Source: Paenibacillus agri
Lineage (GTDB): Bacteria; Bacillota; Bacilli; Paenibacillales; Paenibacillaceae
DNA: 64,000 bases
Direction: 5' to 3'
Assembly (NCBI RefSeq): GCF_013359945.1
Contig: NZ_JABWCS010000206.1
Location: 97,959-161,958 of the forward strand
How positions within the stretch are numbered: the first letter of the stretch is position 1; each line of letters opens with the position of its first letter. Below are positions 9,714 to 18,153 of the stretch, in pieces. The translations under genes and the position numbers were made by a program. The notes under the pieces were generated by a model, which worked only from the letters and a program-made list of their open reading frames with translations, did no database searches and was not told the origin of the DNA.

Positions 9714-10040
9714 CTACCGCGTGCTTTTTTGTGAGCTTCCCTTGAAACGGGATACCGGATATTTCTCCGCGTTTTTGTTTATTTTCTGAAGGATGGCATC
9801 CTTTACGTCGATATTTAAATCATGAACGAGCGTTAGCGTGTAGATGAGAATATCAGCGATTTCATCTTGCATGTCAGAGTAATTCTGTTCTATGGCTTGC
9901 TGGCTATTCTTCCATTGGAAGAGTTCCAACAGTTCACTAGACTCCAAAGAGATAGAGAGCGCCAGATCTTTAGGATCATGGAATTGCTTCCAGTCCCTTT
10001 CATCGCGAAATTGAATGATTCTCTCAATTAATTCGTCCAT
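9714..10040 (-). CDS. MazG-type nucleotide pyrophosphohydrolase
   Basis: The protein has 108 residues counted from the ATG that follows ACGGAGGTACAA. The all-alpha MazG/dUTPase-like core shows SLESSELLELFQW (the ExxE half) and MQDEIADILIYTLTL (the ExxD half), the metal-binding signature of this superfamily. Such enzymes hydrolyse nucleoside triphosphates to monophosphate and pyrophosphate; the substrate cannot be read from the sequence. It lies directly upstream of the DUF2075 gene and is likely translated from the same transcript. A role in removing modified or phage-stimulated nucleotides is possible but is inference. A second, unrelated MazG-like gene lies at 14.8 kb. Confidence 0.88.
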   Translation of the reverse strand: MDELIERIIQFRDERDWKQFHDPKDLALSISLESSELLELFQWKNSQQAIEQNYSDMQDEIADILIYTLTLVHDLNIDVKDAILQKINKNAEKYPVSRFKGSSQKSTR

Positions 10041-10148
10041 TTGTACCTCCGTCATGTTGATCAAATTCATTTTTTTTACAATTGCTCTGCACAAAATATG
10101 ATAGCCCAATCCTTAATATAAATCCACGAATTTCCTGCAAATTAAATA

Positions 10149-10177
10149 GAAAAAAGACTCCTGTTAATCAGAAGCCC
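10149..10177 (-). terminator. Terminator after the SF0329-family gene
   Basis: On the minus strand GGCTTCTG and CAGGAGTC form a stem with G-T wobbles around ATTAA, followed by six T. It separates the SF0329 gene from the MazG-type gene. Confidence 0.55.
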
Positions 10178-10213
10178 TTATTAAAATCATACAGCTAAAT
10201 ATGGCTTTGAACC

Positions 10214-10783
10214 CTACAACCCACCCCGCCGCAAATCATAAAAATACCGCACAACCGGATGCTTCAACTCCATCTTCTCAGCCATGCTCAAAATCCGCTT
10301 CTTCCCAACCCTTTTGTCCACCAAAGCCAACACATTCAATAGAATCTCACTGCTCTCCAAGCTCTCCTCTATAGGAGTAGTTAGGAACTTATTAGCCACA
10401 ACAGTAAAATTCGACTTACTTAATGCAGCCTGTGCTGACAAAAGCTCTTTTGCATATTCTGTACTTTTTCTGCCTCTGGCAATGACTATTAGGCGATCCT
10501 CTGGCACTGGCCCCTTGGTATCTTTTCTGACCGCTTCAATTTCGTCACTGCTGATAGGAATTTGAATGTCTGGATCATTCTTAATTTCCAGCTCTGTTTG
10601 ATACCATCTAATAGGATTCGTTTTATCACTCATGTTGAGGATGTTCTTCTTATCTACGGTAATATAACAAATCCCTGATTTATCAGGCAGATAACGGTAA
10701 CCCGGTGCGCGGTATTCTACCCTTCCCTCTAACGCAGGACTAAGAAAGCCCTCCAGTTGTTGCTTCAATTTGCTCCAGGACAT
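10214..10783 (-). CDS. SF0329-family protein of unknown function
   Basis: The 189-residue protein begins MSWSKLKQQLEGFLSPALEG and contains EYRAPGYRYLPDKSGICYI, the opening I recall for the SF0329 family found in Firmicutes and some Enterobacteria. No catalytic motif or membrane segment is apparent. The start is fixed by GGAGGGGATCAC in front of ATG; a longer reading upstream has no ribosome binding site. The 69 bp 5' of the start are duplicated at 7686, and the gene is probably a single-gene unit with its own terminator. The family recognition is from memory; the function is unknown. Confidence 0.7.
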   Translation of the reverse strand: MSWSKLKQQLEGFLSPALEGRVEYRAPGYRYLPDKSGICYITVDKKNILNMSDKTNPIRWYQTELEIKNDPDIQIPISSDEIEAVRKDTKGPVPEDRLIVIARGRKSTEYAKELLSAQAALSKSNFTVVANKFLTTPIEESLESSEILLNVLALVDKRVGKKRILSMAEKMELKHPVVRYFYDLRRGGL

Positions 10784-10790
10784 GTGATCC

Positions 10791-10859
10791 CCTCCATAAC
10801 AAAACAGAGGAAAGGCTGGTTGGCTCCGGGTTGGTCCCCTCTCCATTCATCCGATCCTC
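10791..10859. repeat. 69-bp direct repeat, right copy (other copy at 7686-7754)
   Basis: This is the 5' flank of the SF0329 gene, duplicated next to the broken methyltransferase. The two copies bracket about 3.1 kb with the DUF2075, MazG-type and SF0329 genes. Confidence 0.8.
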
Positions 10860-10910
10860 AATTTGTACGTCTTATTCTATTTCCACACGGATTTCTACAA
10901 TTTCGTCAGC

Positions 10911-11900
10911 TTAATCCCCATGTTCCTCTGCCTCATCCTGCGCCTTGCTTGCAAATTCACTCAGCAGCGCACGCACTTCACTTGTCGACTTGGTGTTCAT
11001 CAAGGTATTTCTTAATTCACTTGCTCCGCGGAATCCGCGGACATATATTTTGAAGAACCGTTGAAGAGGTCTGAACGAACGGGATTCTAGTCCCGAATAT
11101 TGATCATGTAGATCCAGATGCAGCCGCAGCAGATCCAGCAGTTCCTCACTGCTATGCTCCTTCGGCTCCTTCTCAAAAGCAAACGGATTTTGAAAAATAC
11201 CACGCCCGATCATAATCCCATCCACACCGTACTCTTCAGCGAGCTTAAGGCCGGTCTCACGGTCAGGGATATCCCCGTTAATGGTCAGTAGTGTATCTGG
11301 TGCCACCTCATCACGAAGCTTCTTAATCTCCGGAATCAGTTCCCAGTGAGCATCTACTTTGCTCATTTCCTCTCTTGTGCGCAGATGAATGGACAGATTC
11401 ACAATATCCTGCTTCAAAATATGGGTTAACCAGCCGCGCCATTCGTCTACTTCACTAAAACCGAGCCTTGTTTTTACGCTGACGGGCAGTCCGCCGGCTT
11501 TGGCGGCTTGGATGATCTCCGCTGCAATCTCAGGACGGCAGATCAGGCCGCTTCCCTTCCCGTTCTCTGCTACGTTCGCTACAGGACAACCCATATTAAT
11601 ATCGATGCCTTTGAAGCCTTCTTTCGCCATACCGATACTCATTTGACGGAAGAATTCCGGCTTGTCTCCCCAGATATGAGCTACGATGGGCTGTTCATCC
11701 TCTGTAAACGTCAAACGCCCGCGCACAGCATGGTTCCCCTCCGGGTGACAATAGCTCTCTGTATTCGCAAACTCCGTAAAAAACACATCCGGTCTGGCTG
11801 CTTCACTGACAACATGGCGAAACACAACATCCGTCACATCTTCCATAGGCGCCAGTATAAAAAAAGGCCGTGGTAAATCACGCCAAAAATTATTCATCAT
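10911..11900 (-). CDS. tRNA-dihydrouridine synthase family protein
   Basis: The 329-residue flavoprotein has the Dus TIM-barrel motifs in order: [15 protein letters not shown] near the N-terminus, [10 protein letters not shown] with the catalytic Cys, [16 protein letters not shown] and [10 protein letters not shown] for FMN binding. Dus enzymes reduce specific uridines in the D-loop of tRNA using FMN and NADPH. Length and motifs fit a bacterial Dus, though the NMGCPV...GKGSGLI block differs a little from canonical DusB, so the exact subfamily is left open. It is a stand-alone gene. Confidence 0.9.
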   Translation of the reverse strand: MMNNFWRDLPRPFFILAPMEDVTDVVFRHVVSEAARPDVFFTEFANTESYCHPEGNHAVRGRLTFTEDEQPIVAHIWGDKPEFFRQMSIGMAKEGFKGIDINMGCPVANVAENGKGSGLICRPEIAAEIIQAAKAGGLPVSVKTRLGFSEVDEWRGWLTHILKQDIVNLSIHLRTREEMSKVDAHWELIPEIKKLRDEVAPDTLLTINGDIPDRETGLKLAEEYGVDGIMIGRGIFQNPFAFEKEPKEHSSEELLDLLRLHLDLHDQYSGLESRSFRPLQRFFKIYVRGFRGASELRNTLMNTKSTSEVRALLSEFASKAQDEAEEHGD

Positions 11901-12074
11901 CTTAAACCCTCTCTATAAATACCAGGATAAATCTTTATCCCGCAATAATATTATTTAATCTTATCTTACAATTGATTCTAATGAGTGTACAAGCTGCTGT
12001 TGATACATTCGATTCCATTCTCTTGATGGGAGCCTCAGGCTTCTCCCGTCTTGGTTTGATTCTTACCCGTTTTC

Positions 12075-13049
12075 CTACTGTAGGGCAAATGATTTGGGCA
12101 TGCCGTACGTATGAAGCCATTGCGTCACTTCTTGGTTCCTCTGGTCTTGATACTTGTCCGCTAACCCGTGCCGACCATCCGGGTACAGAACAAGCTTCAC
12201 GGTTTTACCTGCCTTTTCCAAATCACCTGCAAAATCTTGAACGGTTTGCCAAATGAGACTCTCATCGGCAGTCCCTTGCAACAGAAGTACCGGGGCCTTA
12301 ATGTCGGGAATTCGATCCAGTATCGAATAATCCCCTTTTGATTCAGGATTGGCATTAATCAAGCCAAATCTCACATATTCTCCCGTCTTTCTATTTTCCT
12401 CTACAATTTCAGGTGAATTTGCGTCCGGGTGCTCATATAACCAGCGTAAATTGACATCCCAGCCCACAAAAGGACTCACACCGACAACAGCTTTTACATC
12501 CTGCCGCTCAGAAGCTAATCTTAAAGCCACACCGCCACCCATCGATGCACCAAGCAGGTATACCGAATCCGATTTTACGCTTCCGGTGGACATTGCCACT
12601 TTAATTCCATTCTCTGCATCCCGTGTATTCTCCGCAATACCTTGCACATGGCCATCGCTCTCCAAATATCCACGATAGATCGGGTACAAGTAAACCACTT
12701 CGTCACTCATATAACTAAAACCGAACGTAAAGCCAAAATCGTAATGAGAAAGTTCCTTACGTTCAAGAGCGTATCCCCCATGAAGATGAACAACCAGTGG
12801 ATATTTTCCGGCAGCCTTGGGAACTGTCAAATATGCTAGGACTTTGATATTATCACTTTTATAAAATACCTTGTATATATCAATATTCGGATTTTGACCA
12901 GGTACTTCTATTAATTCTTTAGAGATGATCTCTATATCGCTATCCGGTGGATCAGTTGCTTCACAGCTGGATAACGTGGCTGTAATCAATATAATTATAA
13001 CTAGAATCAAAAAAAATGCTCTATTTCTCCAATGACCATAATATTCCAT
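12075..13049 (-). CDS. Alpha/beta hydrolase lipoprotein (S9-type peptidase/esterase fold)
   Basis: The 324-residue protein has an N-terminal membrane segment ending in the lipobox-like TATLSSC, so it is probably an extracellular lipoprotein. The hydrolase core shows LVVHLHGGYA (oxyanion hole region), YLLGASMGGGVAL with the nucleophilic Ser, LLLQGTADES with the acid, and YPDGRHGL with the catalytic His, as in the prolyl oligopeptidase/dienelactone hydrolase group. Substrate unknown. Immediately upstream of its start lies a 167-bp block that is also found upstream of the detached LPXTG fragment at 14.6 kb. Confidence 0.88.
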   Translation of the reverse strand: MEYYGHWRNRAFFLILVIIILITATLSSCEATDPPDSDIEIISKELIEVPGQNPNIDIYKVFYKSDNIKVLAYLTVPKAAGKYPLVVHLHGGYALERKELSHYDFGFTFGFSYMSDEVVYLYPIYRGYLESDGHVQGIAENTRDAENGIKVAMSTGSVKSDSVYLLGASMGGGVALRLASERQDVKAVVGVSPFVGWDVNLRWLYEHPDANSPEIVEENRKTGEYVRFGLINANPESKGDYSILDRIPDIKAPVLLLQGTADESLIWQTVQDFAGDLEKAGKTVKLVLYPDGRHGLADKYQDQRNQEVTQWLHTYGMPKSFALQ

Positions 13050-13056
13050 TCCCTCA

Positions 13057-13223
13057 CACCCTCCTAAACAATCCTAGTGCTATTTTAGAACATCTCCAGA
13101 TTGCTGTAAGCGATATAGTTTGGGATAGAAGAAGGATTTGTGCCGGTCTATCGAAAATACCTTAAAAAACCCCGCTTGCTAACCGTTAAAATAACGGAAG
13201 GTGACGGGGTAATTCCAATTCAT
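13057..13223. repeat. 167-bp repeat, copy A (copy B at 14602-14770)
   Basis: Copies A and B agree over about 167-169 bp with a handful of differences. Each ends, at its higher-coordinate side, in a nested hairpin terminator. Copy A lies between the hydrolase and the GNAT gene, copy B between an LPXTG fragment and a MazG-like gene, so the block was duplicated as a unit. Confidence 0.85.
13164..13210 (-). terminator. Nested-stem terminator after the GNAT gene
   Basis: ACCCCG/CGGGGT form the outer stem and CCGTTA/TAACGG the inner stem. On the minus strand the outer stem is followed by six T, downstream of the acetyltransferase. The same structure recurs at 14709-14755. Confidence 0.7.
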
Positions 13224-13237
13224 ATATCTCAAATCTT

Positions 13238-13279
13238 ACTGTACACTCCACATGTGCAAAATGCTCAATATTGGAAAAA
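13238..13279. other. CCACATGTG-type scar, degenerate copy
   Basis: The sequence has ACTGTACACTCCACATGTG followed by a TCAATATTG-like arm, close to the copies at 14.03 and 15.48 kb but with the right arm of the small inverted repeat mutated. It is interpreted as an attachment-site scar. Confidence 0.4.
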
Positions 13280-13302
13280 TAGAAGAGGCAACTTAAGCCG
13301 TT

Positions 13303-13875
13303 TTATTGCTCTGAAGGTTCATATTCGCTTTTCAATCTAGAGAAGACAGCAAGATCAACATATTTGCCCTTTTCAAACTCATGTTGCCTTAAGACACCCT
13401 CTTTATGGAAGCCGAGCCTATGCATCAATCGGATCGACGCCTCATTCTCTGCCTCCACTTTCGCTTCAATTTTATTGACATTCATAGTCAAAAAACCAAA
13501 ATGCATGATACATTTCACTACCTCTGTCATAATACCCTTTCCCCAAAAATCAGGATTTAGGTCATAACCAATTTCAATACGATTGTGCATCTTCTCATAG
13601 TTTAGAAATCCACATGTTCCAATCACTTTTTTGGACTCACTATCTTCAATCATCCATCGTAAGCCAGATTGTTCCTTGAAAATTTTCTGATACCAATTCA
13701 TTTCATTTATCGCATTATCGACTGAAGTAAATGGTATGAATGGCATATATTTCGCAACGGCTTCTTTTGAATAAAGTTCGAAAATATCATAGCGATCTTT
13801 TTCTTCTGCCCTCCGTAGTATGAACCGTTCTGTTTTTAACTGAGGGAAATCAATGAATGCGAACTCTGAATTCAT
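13303..13875 (-). CDS. GNAT family N-acetyltransferase (RimJ/RimL-like)
   Basis: The 190-residue protein begins after GGGAGGAGTAAC. It shows the RimJ/RimL layout: LKTERFILRRAEEKD at the N-terminus, IGTCGFLNYEKM, the acetyl-CoA loop region DFWGKGIMTEVV, and the terminal NEASIRLMHRLGFHKEGVLR. These enzymes transfer an acetyl group from acetyl-CoA to amines on proteins or small molecules; the acceptor cannot be predicted. It is a single-gene unit with a terminator in the repeat just downstream. Confidence 0.92.
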   Translation of the reverse strand: MNSEFAFIDFPQLKTERFILRRAEEKDRYDIFELYSKEAVAKYMPFIPFTSVDNAINEMNWYQKIFKEQSGLRWMIEDSESKKVIGTCGFLNYEKMHNRIEIGYDLNPDFWGKGIMTEVVKCIMHFGFLTMNVNKIEAKVEAENEASIRLMHRLGFHKEGVLRQHEFEKGKYVDLAVFSRLKSEYEPSEQ

Positions 13876-14027
13876 GTTACTCCTCCCTTTTCCCATTGAT
13901 GATATCAATATCAGAAATTAAATTACCACATTTATGAAAATAATAACACTATATAGGTTAATAAACCAATCTGCCCGGCAGCTAAATAGCAGCTTTTGAG
14001 TACCACTGTCACATCTTCATTTTCGAA

Positions 14028-14070
14028 CCATCAATATTATAGTCTCCACATGTGTGGAGTGCTTAATATT
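14028..14070. other. Extended palindrome with CCACATGTGTGG core
   Basis: TCAATATTA and TAATATTGA arms flank an inner inverted repeat, CTCCAC-ATGT-GTGGAG, giving a 40-bp imperfect palindrome. The core also occurs at 15.49, 20.76 and 37.69 kb. It is inferred to be an attachment-site-like element. Confidence 0.6.
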
Positions 14071-14249
14071 GACGTAAATAAAGGGGGCGAATTACGCCCC
14101 CACAAACAACGGATTCCCGAAGCTTCCTCATCATCAATCTGTAACTCTGCAAAGCTCCTGACTTCGCTAATTAATACGTTCATTGGCTTCGCATTGACTG
14201 ACAACGGTTCGAGTAGCTTTCTGCCATTTTTTCAAAACACATCATTTAC

Positions 14250-14612
14250 TCAACCTCTACCCATGCTATTTCTTCTAAATAGCCACAAACCGGCGACAAT
14301 AAATACCGCTCCTATAATATAAAATAAAGTTTTACTTTCCTCACCCGTTTTAGGAAGAACGGTTACTTCTTCATTTACGTTTGTCGTTTCAAATGGCGTT
14401 GGTGTTGGCTCTTCTACCCGTCCTGGTTCTTCTGTTGGTGTTGGTGCTGGCGTTGGTGTTGCTGTTGGCGTTGGTGCTGGCGTTGTCGGGACGGGAAGTT
14501 TAAAGTTCAATAGCACATTTCTTTGCACATCCAATACATTGACTGCAATCGCACTAAAATCTTGAATATCATCGATATATCTCACATATGTTATTTTCCC
14601 GTACCCTCCCAA
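14250..14612 (-). pseudogene. Detached C-terminal fragment of the LPXTG surface protein
   Basis: The 120-residue frame repeats the end of the protein at 15831-17264: a stretch ending [19 protein letters not shown], a shortened Thr-Pro-rich region, and the sortase signal LPKTGEE with the hydrophobic segment and RRNSMGRG tail. It lacks the thioester head and a signal peptide, so it cannot be exported and anchored. The first residues come from the junction with the 167-bp repeat. It is a remnant of duplication and deletion, and a possible donor for recombination with the full gene. Confidence 0.8.
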
Positions 14613-14770
14613 ACAACCCTAGTGCTATTTTAGAACATCTCCAGATTGCTGTAAGCGATATAGTTTTGCATAGAAGAAGGATTTGTGCCTGTCTATCGAA
14701 AACACCTTAAAAAACCCCGCTTGCTAACCGTTAAAATAACGGAAGGTGACGGGGTAATTCCAATTCATAT
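14602..14770. repeat. 167-bp repeat, copy B (copy A at 13057-13223)
   Basis: It matches copy A upstream of the hydrolase, including the nested-stem terminator at 14709-14755, which here ends transcription of the MazG-like gene. Its low-coordinate end is fused to the LPXTG fragment. Confidence 0.85.
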
Positions 14771-14802
14771 GTAAATCTACAATTCTGTAATACTGTGAAC
14801 TT

Positions 14803-15117
14803 CTACTTATAACGTTTTAATAACTTCTCTTGATGAGATTTAAATATATCCTCAATGCTAATGTCGTACTTGTTAGCAATGACTATAACATTCCCTAGTA
14901 CATCACCAAGTTCTTCTATTAACTCCTGCTTATTTTCAGCGTATGTCCCGACGATTTCATCTGGACGATCTCGACCAATTTCTAAAGCTCTAATAGCACG
15001 TGCTACTTCTCCCGTTTCCTCCGTTAAAAAGCCTATGCGAATGAAAATATCGAGTTCTGACCAACCTCGTGCTTCATAATAATCCTTCACCCATTCTTGA
15101 AATGCATTTACGTCCAA
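14803..15117 (-). CDS. MazG-like nucleotide pyrophosphohydrolase
   Basis: The 104-residue protein has the single-domain MazG-like fold: FLTEETGEVARAI supplies the ExxE motif and ELIEELGDVLGNVIVIAN the ExxD motif. It resembles small house-cleaning pyrophosphohydrolases of Firmicutes and differs in sequence from the MazG-type protein at 9.7 kb. The substrate nucleotide is not evident. It stands alone, with its terminator in the 167-bp repeat downstream. Confidence 0.85.
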   Translation of the reverse strand: MDVNAFQEWVKDYYEARGWSELDIFIRIGFLTEETGEVARAIRALEIGRDRPDEIVGTYAENKQELIEELGDVLGNVIVIANKYDISIEDIFKSHQEKLLKRYK

Positions 15118-15311
15118 TTTATGTGCCCCCTATGAATTAAGCAGAATTCAACAACAATTATAAGTATATAATATTCTTCGGAATGGGGTTATTTTAATGA
15201 ATAAAATAGCTGTTTTTTTGTGGATCTAGTAATGGATCTTCTATAGCATGGCTACTTGTGGAATGAGAAATATCACAAAAAAACTTAACAAAATTAATTA
15301 CTGTTGAGGCC

Positions 15312-15425
15312 ATGTACGAGCGAAAAAGCAAGATGATGGAGTTAGCAGATGGCTTTATTGCGCTTCCAGGTGGTTCCGGTACATTAGAAGAGTTTTTCGA
15401 AATATTTACATGGAGCCAGCAACCC
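15312..15425 (+). pseudogene. LOG-family (TIGR00730 Rossmann) gene fragment
   Basis: The frame encodes [20 protein letters not shown] followed by [16 protein letters not shown]. The PGGxGTLEE signature belongs to LOG-type nucleotide phosphoribohydrolases. Only about 35 codons remain; the N-terminal Rossmann half and the C-terminal end are missing. Confidence 0.8.
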
Positions 15426-15432
15426 TCTAGCG

Positions 15433-15470
15433 AAAAACTAAGACACAGTCTAATTGACTGTGTCTTTTCT
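15433..15470 (+). terminator. Strong hairpin terminator
   Basis: AAGACACAGTC and GACTGTGTCTT form a perfect 11-bp stem with a TAATT loop, followed by TTTCTTTC on the plus strand. It follows the LOG fragment and was presumably its original terminator. Confidence 0.75.
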
Positions 15471-15477
15471 TTCAAGT

Positions 15478-15520
15478 CTTACTGTACATTCCACATGTGT
15501 GGAGTGCTTAATATTGACGT
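15478..15520. other. CCACATGTGTGG scar
   Basis: ACTGTACATTCCACATGTG continues into TGGAGTGCTTAATATTGACG. It shares the right arm with 14.03 kb and the first ten bases with the 3' end of rlmD read on its coding strand (ACTGTACAT). The following 40 bp also resemble 14.07-14.12 kb. Confidence 0.55.
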
Positions 15521-15611
15521 GAATACAGGGGAGAATTACGCCCCCGTAGACAACGGATTTCCGAAATTATAGTGGATAATAATTCCACCACCCAATTCGA
15601 TCTCGATGCGT

Positions 15612-15745
15612 TCAATCAAGCGCATTTTCCGAGCTGTGTAGCACCATCGCCTTGCTTTTGTTATTCGCCAGCAGACGAGCAAGGTCGCGATGATCCTTGA
15701 GAGAGAAGCCATCCCCGTAATAATCTGTTCCGACATAGCAGAGTA
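15612..15745 (-). pseudogene. D12-class adenine-specific DNA methylase fragment
   Basis: Read on the minus strand the frame gives YVGTDYYGDGFSLKDHRDLA and then RLLANNKSKAMVLHS before a stop. This is the region after the DPPY motif of D12 (Dam-like) methylases; the DPP itself is degraded. About 42 codons remain and both ends are missing. Confidence 0.65.
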
Positions 15746-15830
15746 GGGCGAATCAGCAGAATGAGTGTCTCTGGAGGGTCAGCCCTCTTTCGAGCAGCTT
15801 TCGGCCTTTTTTTCAAAGCACATCATTTAC

Positions 15831-17264
15831 TCAACCTCTACCCATGCTATTTCTTCTAAATAGCCACAAACCGGCGACAATAAATACCGCTCCTATAATA
15901 TAAAATAAAGTTTTACTTTCTTCACCCGTTTTAGGAAGGACGGTTATTTTTTCATTTGCATTTGTCGGTTCAAGTGGCGTTGGTGTTGGTTCTTCTCCCC
16001 GTTTTGGTTCTTCTGTTGGAGTCGGCGTTGCCGTTGGCTCTTCTACCCATTCTGATCCTACTGTTGGAGTCAGCGTCGGCGTTGGCTCTTCTACCCGTCC
16101 TGGTTCTTCTGTTGGAGTCAGCGTTGCCGTTGGCTCTTCTACCCGTCCTGGTTCTTCTGTTGGAGTCAGCGTCGGCGTTGCCGTTGGCTCTTCTACCCGT
16201 TCTGGTTCTTCTGTTGGCGTTGGTGTTGCTATTGCTGTTGGTGCTGGCGTTGCTGTTGGTGCTGGTGTTGCTGTTGGTGTTGCTGTTGCTGTTGGTGTTG
16301 GTGTTGCTGTTGGCGTTGGTGTCGCTGTTGGCGTTGGTGCTGGCGTTGGTGTTGCTGTTGGTGCTGGTGTTGGCGACACGGGAAGTTTAAAGTTCAATAG
16401 CACATTTCTTTGCACATCCAATACATTGACTGCGACCGCACCAAAATCTTGAATATCATTGATATATTTCACTGACGAAGTGATGAACACATCGTTGACA
16501 GATTGACGCATCATAAATTGGAGTCCAATATCTACATTTGAAGCCGTATCATCATAATCGCCATCAGCGATTGTAATCGTGATCGTCTTACTGTTAAGAC
16601 TTGGATTGGTGTATGTTGATTCAACTACAGTCGCTTTTGGATATCTAGCCTCCGTAGCATTATCAAGCTGGACTGATGGTAAAATGACAGTTCCATCATA
16701 GTTCTTTTCTGTTGCTTTATAGGATACTGATACAACAAGGTTATCATTCGCATCAAATGATAATTGCTGATCATATACATCCACATCGGCTTCTGTATAC
16801 GTTGGCCCTATAGGCGCTAAACTGATGTAGTAATTAAACAAATCCTCTCCCGCTGGTGTTGGCGGATAATGCTGCCCACGCCAGTCATTCAAACTCGCTC
16901 CATTAGTGTAATGCCAAATAGCATATTGGGTAGCCCAAAGTGCCATGTCTTCATCCAAACCTGTAATACCAGTGGCCGCTTGTAAATCTGCAACACTCTT
17001 CATTGGAAAACCATTGAGCAGGATCGCTCTTAACATATCCCCATTAATCACCTTTCCTTTAATGGAGTAGTTGTTAATTTCTTTAAGTGGTGAAAAGAAC
17101 TCTTCACCGTCACGATAACCGAAAAGATCTTTCGTAAGTGGATATTGTCTCGACCTGTCAAAGCAATAAGCTAAAATACCATCAGGTAGACCTGCTCTGT
17201 TCGGCCTTCGTTCATAAACTCCGTTATTATATTCTGCTAAAACAATGATAGGGTACATTCGCAC
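15831..17264 (-). CDS. Thioester-domain LPXTG cell-wall surface protein (frameshifted in the signal peptide)
   Basis: The 477-residue frame opens with a thioester-type adhesin head: Cys in [13 protein letters not shown] and, about 80 residues later, Gln in [14 protein letters not shown], the TQXA pattern in which Cys and Gln form an internal thioester for covalent binding to host or matrix. A beta-rich repeat-like domain follows, then a long Thr/Pro/Ala-rich stalk with several copies of [12 protein letters not shown], and the sortase signal LPKTGEE, hydrophobic segment and Arg-rich tail. The signal peptide lies at 17284-17392 in a different frame, so as sequenced the export signal is disconnected. 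Either the gene is broken, or this is a sequencing error or phase-variable slip. The stalk DNA is a minisatellite prone to length change. Confidence 0.8.
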   Translation of the reverse strand: MRMYPIIVLAEYNNGVYERRPNRAGLPDGILAYCFDRSRQYPLTKDLFGYRDGEEFFSPLKEINNYSIKGKVINGDMLRAILLNGFPMKSVADLQAATGITGLDEDMALWATQYAIWHYTNGASLNDWRGQHYPPTPAGEDLFNYYISLAPIGPTYTEADVDVYDQQLSFDANDNLVVSVSYKATEKNYDGTVILPSVQLDNATEARYPKATVVESTYTNPSLNSKTITITIADGDYDDTASNVDIGLQFMMRQSVNDVFITSSVKYINDIQDFGAVAVNVLDVQRNVLLNFKLPVSPTPAPTATPTPAPTPTATPTPTATPTPTATATPTATPAPTATPAPTAIATPTPTEEPERVEEPTATPTLTPTEEPGRVEEPTATLTPTEEPGRVEEPTPTLTPTVGSEWVEEPTATPTPTEEPKRGEEPTPTPLEPTNANEKITVLPKTGEESKTLFYIIGAVFIVAGLWLFRRNSMGRG

Positions 17265-17283
17265 ATTAGGAAACCAATGATCT

Positions 17284-17392
17284 ACGACCTCAAACTTCTC
17301 AACAACTGTAGGAGCTGCTTGGATAGATTGAAATGAGTCGAACCTAGCAGAATAATCAGAAATATGGCTAGCTTCACTTTTATTTTATTCAT
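17284..17392 (-). pseudogene. Out-of-frame signal peptide of the LPXTG protein
   Basis: An ATG after GGGAGAGACCTCAA starts [17 protein letters not shown], a typical signal peptide, but the frame then stops. One codon position over, the sequence reads [17 protein letters not shown] and runs on into the surface protein. A single-base deletion or two-base insertion near 17310-17345 separates the two. Confidence 0.75.
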
Positions 17393-17569
17393 TTGAGGTC
17401 TCTCCCTTCTATGATCATAGTAAAGAACAGAACACTTTTCGAAAGTGCTTTGTTCTTACTTGTATCGGTTATCGATGTCGTTTTTTAAATGCTTTTATCG
17501 GATATGATTCTTTAGTAGCATAGCTGCTCCAACACTTAGTTCAATTTTCTTCCTTACTACTACCAATGA

Positions 17570-17609
17570 TACAAAAATTAAGAACCCAAGCCGATAAAGC
17601 TTGGGTTCT
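17570..17609 (-). terminator. Hairpin terminator upstream of the surface protein
   Basis: AGAACCCAAGC and GCTTGGGTTCT form an 11-bp stem; on the minus strand it is followed by TAATTTTTG. It insulates the surface protein from the island side. Confidence 0.6.
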
Positions 17610-17730
17610 GCAGGTAAATGTGCTTTACATTATTACTGTGCAATTTCCAAATAGTCTTCTTACGCCCCCCTCCCATCAAATTGCCGCAAAGCCTTCTCCC
17701 ACTTGGCTTGAACGCCTCTCACCCCACCCC

Positions 17731-18034
17731 CCTGTTTCAACACGAGCAAATAAAGTCGAGTTGAAAAAGCAGGGGAATAACAAGGGAAATGAATGGAGTT
17801 AGAGGAAGCGCTTTGGAGTGAAATAGGAGAAAAGCTTGATTTATCAAAGCATTGGTGGTTCATACGCCCCTCTCCAAAAACAAAAGAAGCCGAGGAAAAC
17901 AGGAGTGGATACCTGAGTTTCGCTCGGCTGGTGAGACGACTTTATAAGCTTTGATGCGACTTTGTAATTCTTAGGTCAACTTTTTGAGATGTTCACAACT
18001 ACTTCCGTACCAACAGCGCCACCGACTCCACATG
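17731..18034. repeat. Left boundary repeat of the rlmD island (other copy 39177-39516)
   Basis: This block repeats the 3' flank of rlmD and the last eleven codons plus stop ([11 protein letters not shown], minus strand stop at 17999-18001) with only a few differences. It includes the shared GCCGAGGAAAACAGGAGTGG hairpin segment. Homology ends at CCACATG, at 18034 here and 39516 in rlmD. With the right copy it brackets about 21 kb of accessory DNA, as expected for attachment sites of an element integrated into the 3' end of rlmD. Confidence 0.85.
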
Positions 18035-18153
18035 GGATGAGTGCTGACGGTAGAAAATGAATAATTGAGATGTTATAGTGTTCACCGAACACCAAGCATC
18101 TTACTCACCATCATTCTATAGATGCGACTATTCTCCGTTGGCTCTCAATCGTT

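Noticed and set aside
15956..16380. CRISPR-like array
   Set aside because: The repeats are protein-coding and in tandem, without unique spacers. No cas gene is in the window.
15956..16390. Plus-strand open frame with Leu/Val repeats
   Set aside because: It is the antisense reading of the Thr-Pro-rich stalk of the surface protein.
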